Shown: positions 1 through 12,223 of the stretch, one piece after another
How the letters are laid out: every line of letters starts with the position of its first letter
Numbering within the stretch: position 1 is the stretch's first letter
NCBI RefSeq assembly: GCF_964204645.1
Contig: NC_134031.1
Span: forward strand, 12,440,501 to 12,504,500
DNA from: Tubulanus polymorphus
Lineage: Eukaryota; Nemertea; Palaeonemertea; Tubulaniformes; Tubulanidae
Length of the DNA stretch: 64,000 nucleotides
Reading direction: 5' to 3'
The notes under the pieces: model-generated
Databases searched by the model: none
What the model was told of the DNA's origin: nothing
The model's input: the letters and a program-made list of their open reading frames with translations, nothing else
Position numbers and translations under genes: made by a program

Positions 1-990
1 CAATTTTTCTCGTGCTGATGGACCCTTTGGGCATAGAAATATATGTAAAACATCAAGATAATTGATTGAAGAGTCTTCAAAATTTTCCTCGAAAACTTCT
101 AAGGGATCAAAAAGTAAACGCAATAGCCTGCTGGGACTTAAGTCACAAGTGGGCTAAAAACTTACCACAAAAACTGTTTTACCAACTAAATTGTTCAGAA
201 ATGAAGCTTTTGAGGTTTGCTGTAAAATCTGGGATTTACCAACAATAGAAACTACACAAACTTTATCATCTAATTCCTTGAAATCACTGAAAAAACAAAG
301 GAATCCACATTAATCCTTTCACTGCCATTATTTTTCAATCAATTAACCCTCTCCAGCAACTTATAATTAAAGGTTCTTGCAGGTGCGATCCAGGTTGCCT
401 TCCATGCCTTCAGGCAGTCAAAATTTTTAAGTGCCCTTCAAAAATCAAAGTAAATAATTTTTTTCTAAACTCTGAGAAAAAATGATTGCCTCTGGCATGC
501 TTTCAAGCACGAAGTAGGGGTTTTACGATGAAATTCGAGGGGGAGGGGTAAGATTGATCATCTGATGTCGCTACAGGGATTCAAATCTTCTACTCCATGA
601 CAGTCATCATTGGTCTACAGCTGCAGGTTCTGAGCATTTGGCAGAACGTACTGCATGGCTCTATTGTCACAGCAATCCATATGTTGTACTCTTTAGAACT
701 GTTTTACATCTGTACATGACGTGTTTAAGAGAACAAAAATCTTTTTCAATGATTCGCTATATAAATCAAAATGCCAGAGAAAGAAAGAAAAATGATAAAT
801 GAAGAAAATGCTGGAGAGTGAGGCAAAGAAGTGCCGGACTACACATCCAGGGCTAGGTACGTTTTTTTACATTTCCATAAAAACCAATTCAATTCATTCA
901 GAATATTTTATTGCAGGCCAACAAGGCTCTCTGCCATTCACGAAATTAAAGGATTGCCAACAATTGTCACTTTTATTCATGCTTTTAAAG
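1..990. other. unassigned sequence
   Basis: I see no recognisable gene, RNA or repeat here. The open frames are short and resemble no family I know. Confidence 0.4.
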
Positions 991-995
991 GGCAC

Positions 996-1421
996 TTAGT
1001 TTCTTTGGTGTAGAAATAGAAGAAAAAAGGGCATTAATATTTTCAATCCAAAAAAGGTTGAATATGAATGGGATATCCAATGATCCCCTGTTACATTTGG
1101 ACATCCAGAAGCACGCAATGTATGAGAAATCGCGGAGCGGTAACCTTTGATAGTTATAACCTGCAAACCTTTTACTACAAATAGGTGCAGTAAAAAATCT
1201 GCCAATTGAGCTACAGAGGGTGAGCATGGATCAATTTCCCCTGCAGCACACCAATCCGTAAAATGACCCCATTTGGCACCGTAAATGGTACTTGTTGATG
1301 GCCGCTTAGATCCTGCGATAAAGGAGGCAGCCTGTTCTGAAAAGCCTGAAGCTGACAAGGATCGCTGGACGATGGCCAGGCGAGCTGATTTGTTGATACC
1401 CGAAGGCTTACTAGAAACGGG
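996..1421 (-). pseudogene. DIRS-like tyrosine recombinase, N-terminal fragment
   Basis: The minus-strand frame reads through a core-binding (SAM-like) domain as found at the start of DIRS-type retrotransposon tyrosine recombinases. Visible blocks are RRPSTS-like (here KRPSTSTIYGAKW), FTDWCAAG, AQLADFLLHLF and TIKGYRSAISHTL. The catalytic domain with its Arg/His/Tyr residues is missing: after residue ~85 the frame drifts into unrelated sequence and stops. It ends next to a LINE ORF1 remnant in the opposite orientation, so it is a broken fragment. Family assignment rests on motif memory; an Ngaro or Crypton recombinase is a less likely alternative. Confidence 0.6.
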
Positions 1422-1480
1422 GAACCATCGATGAAATTCATTAAAACTCCAAAGATAAGTAACATTCCAACTGGAGCGAA

Positions 1481-1964
1481 CTTACCGGAAGCAAAATATA
1501 TATTATACACACAGGTATCAATGATCTGAGAGATAGGGTTCAAGCGAACGATCTCGCTAATGACATCTGTGCGCGAGTAAAAGAGTTTCCGAATAACCTT
1601 AAACTTGTTATCTCTCTCCCTCTGGTTACAGAGAGGAAGGATCTTAATTCCCGTATCTACTGTTTTAACGAAACGGTTTACAACGACTTATGCAATCATG
1701 CGAACATTTATTGGGTTAACAATGACAATTTAATCCACGCAAAGCCATGTAAAGCTGGCGGGAACCAGAATATTTTTGCTGCAAACCTTATCCGAAGCCT
1801 TAAACTGATTACCCCGAGAAAAAATGATACACCAATATTTACCAAACCGAGACAAGTTCCGAATTGACCAAGAAGGGGAGCACAGTATCAGCAGTCAGAA
1901 AAAACATTTCTCTGAGGATCAGTTCCTGCAAATGCTCGCGAATGCTCTTGCGTCAAAACAGTAA
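1481..1964 (+). pseudogene. LINE ORF1 C-terminal remnant (SGNH/esterase-like?)
   Basis: An open frame without a start codon reads from 1481 to a TGA at 1865-1867. A one-base shift continues it to TAA at 1962-1964. It contains KIYIIHTGINDLRDR, which resembles the GTNDL-type block of SGNH/GDSL esterase domains found in some LINE ORF1 proteins. The position a few hundred bases ahead of the endonuclease ORF fits ORF1. The N-terminal part, including any nucleophile Ser block, is absent; the DIRS fragment abuts it. Function is inferred from one block only. Confidence 0.45.
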
Positions 1965-2406
1965 CACTCAAAAAAATATGCCAGGCTCGATAAATTACGA
2001 TTGTGTATTATATAATGTGTTTATCAACTTTAAAGTTTTCTGATCACTATATCTTAGTACTTTTTAATTTTTTTTCAAAAATTCTATAAGGGAGTTGTGT
2101 AATTGTTATTGTAATACCTGGTTGTCTTTACAGAGGCGTAGCAACCAATTTATCAATTATTCAATCAACTTATTTTTGAACAATGTGTTAGAAAAATTTC
2201 GGTACGGCGAGCGCCGTACAATCGTTTCTGTTGCTACGCCCCTGCTTTATACTTATCTTGTACGACTGTATGTCAAATATTTTTTTTGGCATATCCATTT
2301 GATATAGTATTATTTGCAATGGTGCTCATTTGTGCGTGTATTTGGTAGTGGTAGGATTCTTTTTTATTCTTTTTTTTACTGATCTCTCACAATAAATTTG
2401 ATTTAC

Positions 2407-2760
2407 ATGTCTGACAAAATTTGTCATAGACTGTCTCTTTCCTGCTGGAATGTACTTAGCTTAATCTATAGAGATGAAGACAATACAAGAAAATGTAAAC
2501 TAGATGAGATTCATTTCACCCTAAATTTAAAAGAAGACTTGATATGCTTACTTGAAGCAAAAGTCAACCAAACAGATGATGTTCATTTAGAAGGTTATCA
2601 CAATTTAAGTCACGTTTCAAGAAATCGTACTGGTAAAGGTATATACGGGGGCATTTTGCTTTACTGTAAGCCCCACTTAAAAGAAGGCCTCCAGATCTTA
2701 TCGGCAAACGAGTCAGAATTTATTTGGGTAAAACTACGTAAAAGTTTTTTCAAAACGTAT
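2407..2760 (+). pseudogene. LINE ORF2, N-terminal endonuclease part
   Basis: This is the start of an APE-type endonuclease. LSLSCWNVLSL corresponds to the beginning of the fold with the metal-contacting Asn, LICLLEAKV carries the catalytic Glu of the E block, and GGILLYCK and EFIWVKLRK follow. The ATG at 2407 is preferred over upstream non-ATG starts because homology begins there. The frame is cut at 2760 by the terminal inverted repeat of the inserted DDE transposon. It resumes at 8642, after the second copy of the target duplication, in the same frame (KDTYVCFVY). Confidence 0.7.
2757..2760. repeat. target-site duplication GTAT (left)
   Basis: GTAT lies immediately outside the left terminal inverted repeat and is repeated at 8638-8641 outside the right one. 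Removing the element plus one GTAT rejoins the LINE endonuclease reading frame, which supports these exact borders. Confidence 0.8.
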
Positions 2761-2773
2761 CACGACCGTAGAG
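2761..2773 (+). repeat. left terminal inverted repeat
   Basis: CACGACCGTAGAG is the exact reverse complement of 8625-8637. Confidence 0.85.
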
Positions 2774-3540
2774 TAGATACAGAATTTGTCAACAATTAAT
2801 ATTGATTTTCTGAGCCTCTTTTGAAAACCGATTGATGGCAGCACAATAAGCGCGCGCACCTGCTTTGTTCATTCTCATAGAAAACTAACCGAATACGACC
2901 AGCTGTACGCGCGCAGTTCCGTAGAGAAAACGGACAACGGGATTCGAGCCCACTTCGTTCTAATGTATTCTCAACCAGGTTTTGAAGATCTATTAGTAGT
3001 CACAAGTTGAAATTTGTCAGTCGTCTGCGCCTGGTTGGCTGCTGAAAACCGGTAAGGCCAAAACTAACGACTTTCGAGGTACATATTCGCTAATTATTTC
3101 TTAGGGGTTTGGGAAAACGAAATTATCTCAACATACCGATGTAGATGGTGCCATAAGCTTTCCGATGATATATGATACATATGGTTAGATACCTCATGAG
3201 TGGCTAGCGAATGTCATTCGTTTTTGCGTTTTAAGGACTTTTTTAAGTTTGGCGTTTTTCAGCGGCTACAACCTACGTAGCGCTAGCTGCCCAGGCCTTG
3301 CCCCTCCTTCGAACAAGAACTAGTCACTCTTGCACATCCAAAAAATAAGTCTGGTCTCTTAATATCGTTAAAGTTAAGACCTGAATGAAGCCCAGGGGCT
3401 GAAGTCAGGTCTAGCCTGACAGGCCTAGCCCTATTAGGGTACGACATGCCTAGGCCTACTACAATAAATAGTGAAAAAAACAAAATGATTGATGTTGGAA
3501 GTTGAGAAATTATCAAGTTAGTTAGGCCAGTTATATAATT

Positions 3541-4130
3541 GTTTCGTTTACATCCTAAAATAGGTTTGGCGGCAGGATTTTATGTAGATTCGGATGGAGT
3601 CTCGAACCCCGAGTTAGTTGGACCAACTATTTTAAATCTGGGGTCGGAATCTGGTCAGTATTTCAAGTCTTGTGAATTAGTCATACATTTGATAGTAAAA
3701 AAGTCTAATAATTGTTTGTTTACTTTTTAAAACAGGTTTTTCAGCAGCGTTTTTTGTAATTAAGGCGACCTACATTTGTACGGAGTCTCGAACCCCGAGT
3801 TAGTTGGACCAACTATTTCAAATCTCGGGTCGGAATCTGTCAGTATTTCAAGTCTCGTGAATTAGTCATACATTTGATAGTAAAAAAACCTAATAATTCT
3901 TTTACTTTTTAAAACAGGTTTTTCGGCAGCGTTTTTTTGTAATTAAGGCGACCTACATTTTGTACGGAGTCTCGAACCACGAGTTAGTAGGACCAACTAT
4001 TTCAAATCTCGGGTCGGAATCTGGTCAGTATTTCAAGTCTCGTGAATTAGTCATACATTTGATAGTAAAAAAGTCTAATAATTGTTTGTTTACTTTTTAA
4101 AACAGGTTTTTCGGCAGCGTTTTTTTGTAA
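3541..4130 (+). repeat. ~185-bp tandem repeat, about three copies
   Basis: Units begin with GGAGTCTCGAACC at 3596, 3782 and 3966, giving spacings of 186 and 184 bp. Each unit contains the shared stretch CGAGTTAGT.GGACCAACTA and ends near a TTTTTGTAA block. The array lies in the 5' leader of the DDE transposon and the last unit ends a few bases before the transposase ATG at 4135. It may have a promoter or transposase-binding role; that is inference. Confidence 0.8.
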
Positions 4131-4134
4131 GACG

Positions 4135-7100
4135 ATGGATAGTGATAAAAGTCTTTCCTCAAAGTCTGGTTCCAGCAAACGAAAAAAATATTTCCAGGGA
4201 AGCAGTTCGAGAAAAAATAAAAAAAAAATTGTTCAAATAGTTTTATCTAGTAAGTTATTGATACAAATATTGTGATTTTTAGTACAATTAAATTTATTCA
4301 AAAGTTACTAATTTGTTCGTGTAATTATTGTTAGAGGATTCTATGTTCTGTCTCATTTTCGTTCAATTCCCGTATCCAGAAGGTATCGTATACTCCATTT
4401 CTTTGCAATTGACATTTCATCTATACTTGGAGCAATCATTTAATGGTCAAATCGTTACTCCAAGATCAATTGTTATTAACTTGTGGTACATAAGTCAAAC
4501 GTTCTTCGACTTCAGCTGAAAATTGTTGTTCATTTGCAGTAAATTTTTGGAAGTTGCATTTGGATTTGTGCCTAATAACTTTAAACAAATTGGGATCACA
4601 AATTTCTTCAGAGTCAAATGAAACAGTATGCATTCGATGAATCATAGTAATTAGGCATAGTTTAAAAACTTAATTTTACTCGTTAACTTAATTTCATCGA
4701 TGCTTGTCAGACCGTCATTTCATTACAATAAAAATGAATCTCTACAAATGAATACAGGCAATGAAAATATTCTGAATTTCATTAGGACAAGGCAATAAAC
4801 TACACGACACAGAAAACCTTCTTGCGAGTGAAGATGCCACAACACCAGTACATGAACAAACGACACAGACAGACATATCTGAAGATTATCTGGAACAACT
4901 GAATTTATTAAAAGAACAGCTGAAAAATGTCGAAAAGGAAAATGGCTATTTAAAAATCATTAATAGTCGCTTGGAAAAATTAATGACGGATAATAATGTT
5001 TTTACTGTATCGGAAGGTTCTCTAGATCATATATTCAAAGCTATTATTCCATCAGGTTCTCGAACAAATGAACATCATTTTTGCAAACTTGAAAAACCAA
5101 ACACATCCATTTCAGAGTCGACAGACTGTTGAGAAGAGAGCTTCCAAAGCAAAATCAATACTACAATTTATTTCATCCAAAGACCAAAGTATCACTGAGG
5201 CTGCTAAATTAGTTGCACATATGTTGAAAAAAGATGAAAATCTAAAAAATCTTGTAATCAATGAATTTCCAGAAATGAAAGGAACTAAGCTCACTCCTGA
5301 ACAGTCAGTTGACTTGAAACTGAATTTGCGTCTTACAATGACCAAAATGCTAGAATTAGACCGTAACTTGAAATGTCAAAATGTAAAGGTGTTTACCTCA
5401 TCAGATAAGATTCGAGCAGAACTAAAAAAACGCAGTGATCACATCGATCAGAATATATTCACTGGCGAAATGAATTTAGTGATCAATGCCGAACTCTAGA
5501 AGAAAAACTTGTCCCCTATGTATACATAGTGAATTTAAAATCACATCTTGAATACGTTGTTAACAATTTGATAGTCACCGGAAAATTTGTGACAGATGAG
5601 CATTTTCATGATGAAATTTGGGTAAAGATCGGAGCCGATAAAGGTGGTGGCTCTTCGAAGCTAGTACTGTATGTACTAAATAGTACACTAGTAAACAGTA
5701 CCGATCACACCGAGTTGATTTCATATTTCGAAGCTGTCGATACTTACAGCAATATGAAGATCATATTTGGCAAAATCTTTGATCAACTGCCACAAATTAG
5801 ATATGTCGAATGTAGTAGAGGAACTTTGGCTATAAGATTTTTTCTGATCGGCGATTTAGCTTTTCTGTGTACATGTATGGGCCACCAGGGTTCATCGGCT
5901 TCTTATCCATGCCTTTGGTGTGAAATTAGATTGGAACAGCTGAGAAAACGTGATGGTAAACCACACACACCTGATCATATAGTAGTGCAGTGTAGAACTG
6001 TAGCCGATTATAATGTTAATGCTGAAAAGCAGCAACCAGGGCAAAACACAAAAAGCATTTGCAAGGAAATGCTAGTGAGGATTGACGATTTGGACCATTT
6101 AGTTCCTCCTCCACTGCACATATCTTTGGGGTTAGGTCTATCATTCTTTGAGATGTTGGAGCAGAAATGTCAGGAAGTCGACAATGAAGGATTAAAAGAT
6201 CGGGATATCGATTTGTACAGAAACTGGAAAGAAAAATCCCTAGATGTATGCGCAGTGCAGGAGGAATTAAATCAGTGCAAGGAAATGATTGTCACTCTTA
6301 ATCAAACTGTTGACCTTCTAAAACAAACCAAAAAAAGGGTCGTTGTGTTATTAGTTGTTCAGCAAAGATTTGTTTGATTAGAAACATTCTGAATGCCAAA
6401 CAAAATGATTTTGTTGAGTGCATTGATTGCGATTTCCCCTATCACAAGCAATGTATATTTGGACCTACAGCTAATTTCAAATGTATGGAATGTTGTACGG
6501 GGAAAACTATGTCAACGGATAGTATTATCAAGCTGAAAATTCAAGAAATATCGGAAAAGAAATCTGAGTTAGCTGATCTAAAATCGAGATTGTCTGAAGC
6601 TCAAAACCAATTACAGGAAATATTCAAAGTTGTTAATTCATCAATGGCCGAAATAGGTATTGATCGGCAAGCGTACTATGGTGGTTGCATTGTTGGAAAC
6701 CATATAAATAAAATGCTCAAAAATGATGACAAATCCAACAATCCACAGAAACTATGTAGTGTTCTCTCAGGTCATGCTGATGATGATTACACGAAATTTC
6801 TCGAGCTATTCGAGAGACTTAGTAACTTATATGCACTATACACGGCATGTAGATTTCTCACAGCAGATGAAAAGTCCTTATTCCGTAAACTGTGTCATGA
6901 TTTCGGACGATTTTACACCGACGCATTTCCTAGTTCCACTATCACGCCAAAACTCCATATACTTATTTACCACGCTCCTGATTTTGTTGATATGTGGGGT
7001 TCTCTGGGGCTCTTCGGTGAGCAAGGACTTGAAGGTAAACACGCAAGCGTGAACGGAGACAACAGAATCCACTGTACAGTCCGTGATCAAGTTCTGCGAA

Positions 7101-7243
7101 CTAAATATCTATTCATCAATCAAGGTCTTTACGCGACAAAACCACCAAAATCCGAAGCAACGAAACGAAAATGCGAGTGTGGTGGCTTTTACATCAGTCA
7201 AGATAACACTCGACAGTGTAAAAAGTGTAAAAGGCTTGTTTGA
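4135..7243 (+). pseudogene. DDE transposase with coiled coil and PHD-like finger (spliced, frameshifted)
   Basis: Exon 1 is 4135-4249 (ATG, basic, donor GTAAGT at 4250). A phase-1 intron ends in ATTAG at 4785. Exon 2 starts at 4786 and encodes a Glu/Lys-rich coiled coil (YLEQLNLLKEQLKNVEKEN). The gene then continues through frame changes near 5060, near 5470 and at the A-run at about 6328-6335. Transposase blocks include WVKIGADKGGGSSKL, LIGDLAFLCTCMGHQG with a following YPCLWC, TPKLHILIYH and GEQGLEGKHASVNGD, which likely carries the late acidic catalytic residue. After the A-run a Cys/His cluster (CIDCDFPYHKQC...CMECC) looks like a PHD finger, and the C-terminus has CECGGF...CKKCKR. The catalytic core looks conserved but the gene is interrupted. 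The closest family I can suggest is Chapaev/CMC. Confidence 0.7.
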
Positions 7244-8624
7244 ATGTATGTACCGTTACCTGAAAAGAAAACGGAAAATTATTGTAAATGTATACCACAC
7301 GCATGTATATATACCATACGCATCTTATATTTCACTTTTATTCGTTAAAATCACACAGGTCGGTGAAATAAGGCAGAGTATTTCTTGTTTGCTCTTAATA
7401 TAATTGAGAGAAAAAAATTATGAGATTTTATTTACTCACCTTTTTACTTCACACGAACAGTTGTCGGTTTCAAGATTCACGATATATATACAATTGTCTT
7501 CTCTGCATAAAAAATATTAATTACTGTAAAATATTAAATTGAAAATTTGGAATTCTAATACAAGTAGATTATGAGATTTTGTCTGGTTAGCTAATGATAG
7601 CTTATTGATTAATGTTGTGCAGTGATAAATGGAATAACAAATAAATTAATATATTTGGAACAAAAATACTGACAATCATTTTCATGTGCACAATCTTAAG
7701 TATCATGTTGGTTCTGCCAGAATGGGTTAGCTGCGTGAATTGACTTGGACACTTAACCAAACAGCACAGACTACAGCCTCGAATCAACATTAAATGTTTC
7801 CCATGGACCCGAGTCGACCCAGTTTCCCAAATGAATAGTAGACCCAAATCGAACAAATCAACTAGCCACCAGAAACAAACATGGAAGTGGTTCAAAACTA
7901 CTTACTTTATTCTAAAATATTCCTGGGTTCAATCGCCATATTAGTTTAGGGTTCATTTCATTTTAGGTAGCCAAGGCTAAGTTTTGAGTACGTTGTGAGA
8001 AACTTTTTGATTTCCAATCACTGAAATCAAAAGATGAAAGAAACTAAGCCTCCCATACTTAACCTCACTGCCATATATACGGCAATCAGTGGGTCTTTAG
8101 GCCTACTATTAGCTTAGTCTTCATCAAATAAAAAGGAAGGACAAAAAGGCCTACCAGGTACACTGGACCAGGAGACCTAATCAGCCTGTAATTTGCCTTA
8201 CAAAAGATCCTATAAATACTTACACGCTTATTTGGCAGCACACATTTCCTAAATAGACTTAATTACTCTCTGCAGTTAAGGGAGAACTCTTTTAAGCTTT
8301 TTTCTTCGTTGAAACATTGCATTCATCATCGATTCAATAAACCCGGAAGTAAAAGTAAACGTCAATATCAAGTAACTAACAAACTGCATCTTCTCAAGAA
8401 TTGTCTCAAGCTCAAATATGAACCGATTGAGGCATAAATATGGTGCGATAGTCCGTGTTTAAACTGATACAGACATCTAAAATACGCGTGAAACGGCAAT
8501 AATCCGCGGTCGTGTCGCTAGCGAAAAGGCGGCCATTGTTATTTCTCGGAACCTATGTATCGGCTTGCTGTCACCGATTCAATTCAATTAAACGTCGGTC
8601 AAGGTCATTTATAGTTAGTATTAG
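7244..8624. other. 3' non-coding part of the DDE transposon
   Basis: I found no convincing ORF. The stretch is AT-rich at first, then of host-like composition, and ends at the right inverted repeat. It may include material acquired later. Confidence 0.5.
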
Positions 8625-8637
8625 CTCTACGGTCGTG
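8625..8637 (-). repeat. right terminal inverted repeat
   Basis: CTCTACGGTCGTG is the exact complement of the left repeat. The second GTAT follows at 8638-8641. Confidence 0.85.
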
Positions 8638-8641
8638 GTAT

Positions 8642-10338
8642 AAAGACACATACGTATGTTTTGTATATAATTTATAATTCCCCCATAAACTCCTCTTTCT
8701 CTAAGAGTAACGTTGACAAGCCTAATGTCCTGGAGAGACTAGATTTAGAAATGGCAAAACTTCCCAGAGGTGATAATGTTCTAATCATGGGTGACCTGAA
8801 TGCTAAAATTAGTAACTCAGATAGTGATTTTATTTTAAACGATGATTTTATTGCAAATGATAACCAACTACCTTCAAATTACATCAGTGACACAGTCCTG
8901 AAAGACAGAAACTGTGTTAAGAAGGTCACCACTGATACCTTCGGAAAACAGGTTATCGATCTATGTAATTCTTCATCTCTTCGTATTCTTAATGGACGAA
9001 CTGTCGGTGATACTTTGGGCAGATGTACCTCCTTTCAGTACAATGGTTCTGCCACTAGTGACTACTGTCTAGTAAATAGTAATCTAATTGATAATGTTCT
9101 GTACTTCGCAGTCAAAGATCTGACGATTTTCTCTGATCACTGCCAAACAGCTGTCAGTCTGGACATTGAGTCACCGCTTTTGACTAAAGTGACTAACAAT
9201 CTGGAACAAACCCCTAGCTTTCCAAAATGGAATGATAAATTACCGCTACTTTTTGATGAGTTTATAAACTCACCCTCTATTCAATTCCGGGGGAAAAAAA
9301 TCCTGGATTGTAATTTTAAGTATGACCTAGAGTCGGTGGATAATTATAATACCAACATTCTATCAATGCTAAGGTCTTTTGCTGGAGCTAAGCCAGTTAG
9401 GAACAGGCAGCAAAATTTGAGGAAGAGAAATGTTCAAAAGTCATGGTTTGATAACGACTGCCATAATATGAAATCTAACCTACTATCTAGGGCCCGTCAA
9501 ATCTCACGAGAGCCCCCTAACAAAAGCCTTTTGGCCCTTTATCAACGAAAGAAAGAATAAGAGATTTGTTAAGAAACGATGTAGGCCTATGGACTATAAA
9601 TCAAAAACCTTAAACAGCCTGTTAGATTTAGAAAAGAAGAGCCCTAAAAGCTTTTGGTCCATGGTCTATAGTATCCGTAATGACGATAATTTTACAAGCG
9701 ATAAAGCGGGTCTCATACACCCAGATGCCTGGATTGACCATTTTAGTAAACTTTTCTCCAGTAGGCCTACAGTTCAACCTCCGTCCTCTGACAAAAACCA
9801 CACCCAAGCTAAGTACCTCTTCTCTGAATAAATGAGATAGTAAAAGCTTGTAAATCGCTAAAAAACGGTACCAGTCCTGGACCAGACAGTATTAGGAACA
9901 AAATGCTCAAAAGAGGAAGTAATATACTTATGGAATGTTTATGTAAATTATTTCATATGATCTTACCTCGGGCTGCTACCCCTCCAAATGGGGAGATAGT
10001 TATATAAAGCCTATCTTTAAGGGTGGCGATTCTAGTGACCCTAATTGCTATCGAGGCATTGCTATTTCTAGCTCAATAAGCAAACTATTTGCCAAAATAA
10101 TTAACAACCGGTTCGAATCTGCCTGTGAAAAATTCAACATCATCTCTGAAAACCAAATTGGATTCAGAAAAGGTTACCGAACTTCTGACCATATTTTACT
10201 CCTCAAATCTATTATAGATAAATATGTTAAAAAGGGCCAATATCTGTATATTTGTTTCGTGGATTATTCGAAGGCTTATGACAAAGTGTGGCGAAATGGA
10301 CTCTTTTAGAAATTAGAAAACCTGGGTGTGAATGACGA
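8642..10338 (+). pseudogene. LINE ORF2: endonuclease remainder and RT N-terminal half
   Basis: Reading resumes after the transposon with DTYVCFVY, then shifts frame near 8661. Endonuclease blocks are VLIMGDLNAKI (catalytic Asp/Asn), SATSDYCLV and FSDHCQTAV (SDH block). A frameshift near 9558 leads to the linker (SPKSFWSMVYSIR). Further shifts near 9830 and 10005 precede the RT blocks KNGTSPGPDSIRNKML, NCYRGIAISSSISKLF, QIGFRKGYRTSDHIL and FVDYSKAYDKVW, where the last holds the first catalytic Asp. A stop codon follows in LF*KLENLGV, and the solo-LTR-like insert cuts the gene at about 10338. Confidence 0.75.
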
Positions 10339-10735
10339 TTTGATGAATGAGTAACTCTAGGATAGGATTACAGTCCTCTCGATTATCGCTCGCTGTGTGC
10401 ACAGAGTTTGTGCGCTGAACCTGTTTGTATTGTATTTTGCATTTCTAAACTCTATGAACTTGTACAGTCTTTATTCTAAATCTCTCTTCTAGCACTATTT
10501 CTGTGCACTCTGCTGAGCACTGTTTTCATGCTAGGCCTATCTCCCTCTCTAAATCTCTCTTCTAGCACTATTTCTGTGCACTCTGCTGAGCACTGTTTTC
10601 ACGCTATCTCCCTCCGATTTGTATATAAACCATGTGCTTGTAAATACATTTATTCCAAATAAAACCACGGTAAAAGGCAGATAGTTGTTGTCCTCATATT
10701 CTGGGACCTATTGAGTTGGCCGTCTTTATCCAACA
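10339..10735 (+). mobile_element. probable solo LTR
   Basis: About 400 bp separates two parts of the LINE RT frame. It has a TATA-like GTATATAA near 10621, a polyadenylation signal AATAAA near 10659 and an end of ATCCAACA, which is the layout of an LTR. No internal coding region is present. The left edge and target duplication could not be fixed; AATG on both sides is one possibility. Confidence 0.45.
10485..10604 (+). repeat. ~65-bp internal tandem duplication
   Basis: The block CTCTCTTCTAGCACTATTTC with the following TGTGCACTCTGCTGAGCACT occurs twice about 65 bp apart inside the solo-LTR-like insert. Confidence 0.8.
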
Positions 10736-12223
10736 CTGGATATTAATGGCCCTGTGTTATTGAAAGATATGCATAGCTCAGTAAATTATTCTGTTAAGCT
10801 TCCAAACGGTATCACAAAAAGTATCCCCTCAGCCCTCGGACTAAAACAAGGGCGTGTCATCAGCCCCTTATTGTTTAATTTGTTTATTAACGACTTACCA
10901 TCGTACCTTAGACATGATTGCTGTGAACCTGTCCAAATCCATGACAAATCTGTAAGTGTCATCATGTATGCTGATGACCTAGTGCTTATATCTCGGTCAA
11001 AAAATGGTCTTCAATCAAGTCTGAATGATCTTGAGCACTTTTGTAGGACATGGAAACTTGAGGTTAATATAGCTAAGACTCAAGTAATGATCTTCAACAA
11101 AAATGGCAAAGCTCTCAATAATAAAGGTAACAATTTCTTATTTTGATAACCAGGTACTCACTATTACTCAAAGATATAAATACCTCGGTTTGATCATGTC
11201 GTCATCAGGTTCTTTCACCTATGGGGTCGAGTCTCTATGCCAAAAGGCCTAGGTGACCTTTATGTTAAGAAACAAATTTCGGTCTTACAATTGTTATGCA
11301 GCTCTACTATTAAAATTGATGTATGTGTAAAACCAATATTATTATATGCTGCAGAACTGTGGTCCGTATTTCACTTGAATGTCGAATCTGTTAGTACTGA
11401 TAGTTTTAAACTGGAAAGCCTATATGAAGCCTTCTTGCCTGAGCGAATTCATACAAAATTTTGTAAATACGTCTTGGGCGTTAATAGAAAGGCCTCCAAC
11501 TTAGCCACTGAGGCTGATCTTGGCAGATTACCTTTGAGTATTACTGCCATTTGCCTCTCTATAAAGTATCGGCTCTCCATTAATAAAAAGCAACATGAAG
11601 GCCTTAATAGGCTTTCCGGTAAATGTATTATGAAAAATCTTTTGATGGCCAAATACGTCTCCTACTCAAAGTATTAGGTCTAGAATATATGTGGCATAAT
11701 AGAAGTACCTTTTCTATCCACAAAACCCTGAAAGTGATCAAAGAAAAACTAAGGTTCAGATATGAAGAGTACTTTTTCAAATTTATTAATGGTAACATTC
11801 GAAACAATAGTAACTCTGATAAACTAAGATTTTACTGCCTCTTAAAAAAGGAGTATAAAATGGAATCATATGTATCCCAGTGGAGTGCCGATAACTCCTT
11901 GGTATCTACATATGCAAGGCTACGTACCTCTAATCACATTTTAGAAATCGAACAAGGTAGATACAAAAAAACACCTGCTGACATGAGATTATGTCCTTTC
12001 TGTCCAGGAGAGGTTGAGGATGAAATACATTTCATCACTTCATGTACCCTTTACACTAATAATAGAACTACTCTCTATGAAAAACTGCAAGACTTTCTGC
12101 CTGACTTCACTTCTCTTAATGATATAGACAAAGTATGTCTATTACTGGGCTCCAATGAAAGTGGCATAATCTCCCCAGCCTTGAAATACTTACACGAGTG
12201 TTACTGCTCTAGAAAAAACCAGG
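10736..12223 (+). pseudogene. LINE ORF2: RT C-terminal half and zinc-binding tail
   Basis: RT blocks are LKDMHSSVNYSVKLPNG, SALGLKQGRVISPLLFNLF and VIMYADDLVLISRS, where YADD carries the two catalytic Asp residues. A thumb-like segment follows (FCRTWKLEVNIAKTQVMIF). A frameshift occurs near 11140 and another near 11640. The C-terminus holds a Cys/His cluster, RLCPFCPGEVEDEIHFITSC, typical of the terminal zinc motif of many LINEs. The last residues run into a MITE. Confidence 0.75.

Larger units (their letters stand above)
2761..8637 (+). mobile_element. DDE DNA transposon, CMC/Chapaev-like
   Basis: The 5.88-kb element is bounded by 13-bp perfect inverted repeats, CACGACCGTAGAG at 2761-2773 and its complement at 8625-8637. 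Similarity continues imperfectly for several more bases. It is flanked by the 4-bp duplication GTAT and carries one spliced, now frameshifted, transposase gene (4135-7243). A 5'-CAC terminus together with a 4-bp target duplication is what I recall for the Chapaev group of the CMC superfamily. The transposase blocks look compatible, but I could not run a search. It inserted into ORF2 of a LINE. Confidence 0.75.

Noticed and set aside
985-1543. Overlapping minus-strand frames of 80 and 110 codons
   Set aside because: Shadow frames of the DIRS-like recombinase fragment.
3539-3730. 63-codon plus-strand frame
   Set aside because: Falls inside the 185-bp tandem repeat and has no recognisable motif.
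7602-7895. 97-codon minus-strand frame
   Set aside because: No domain, lies in the non-coding tail of the DDE transposon; likely chance.
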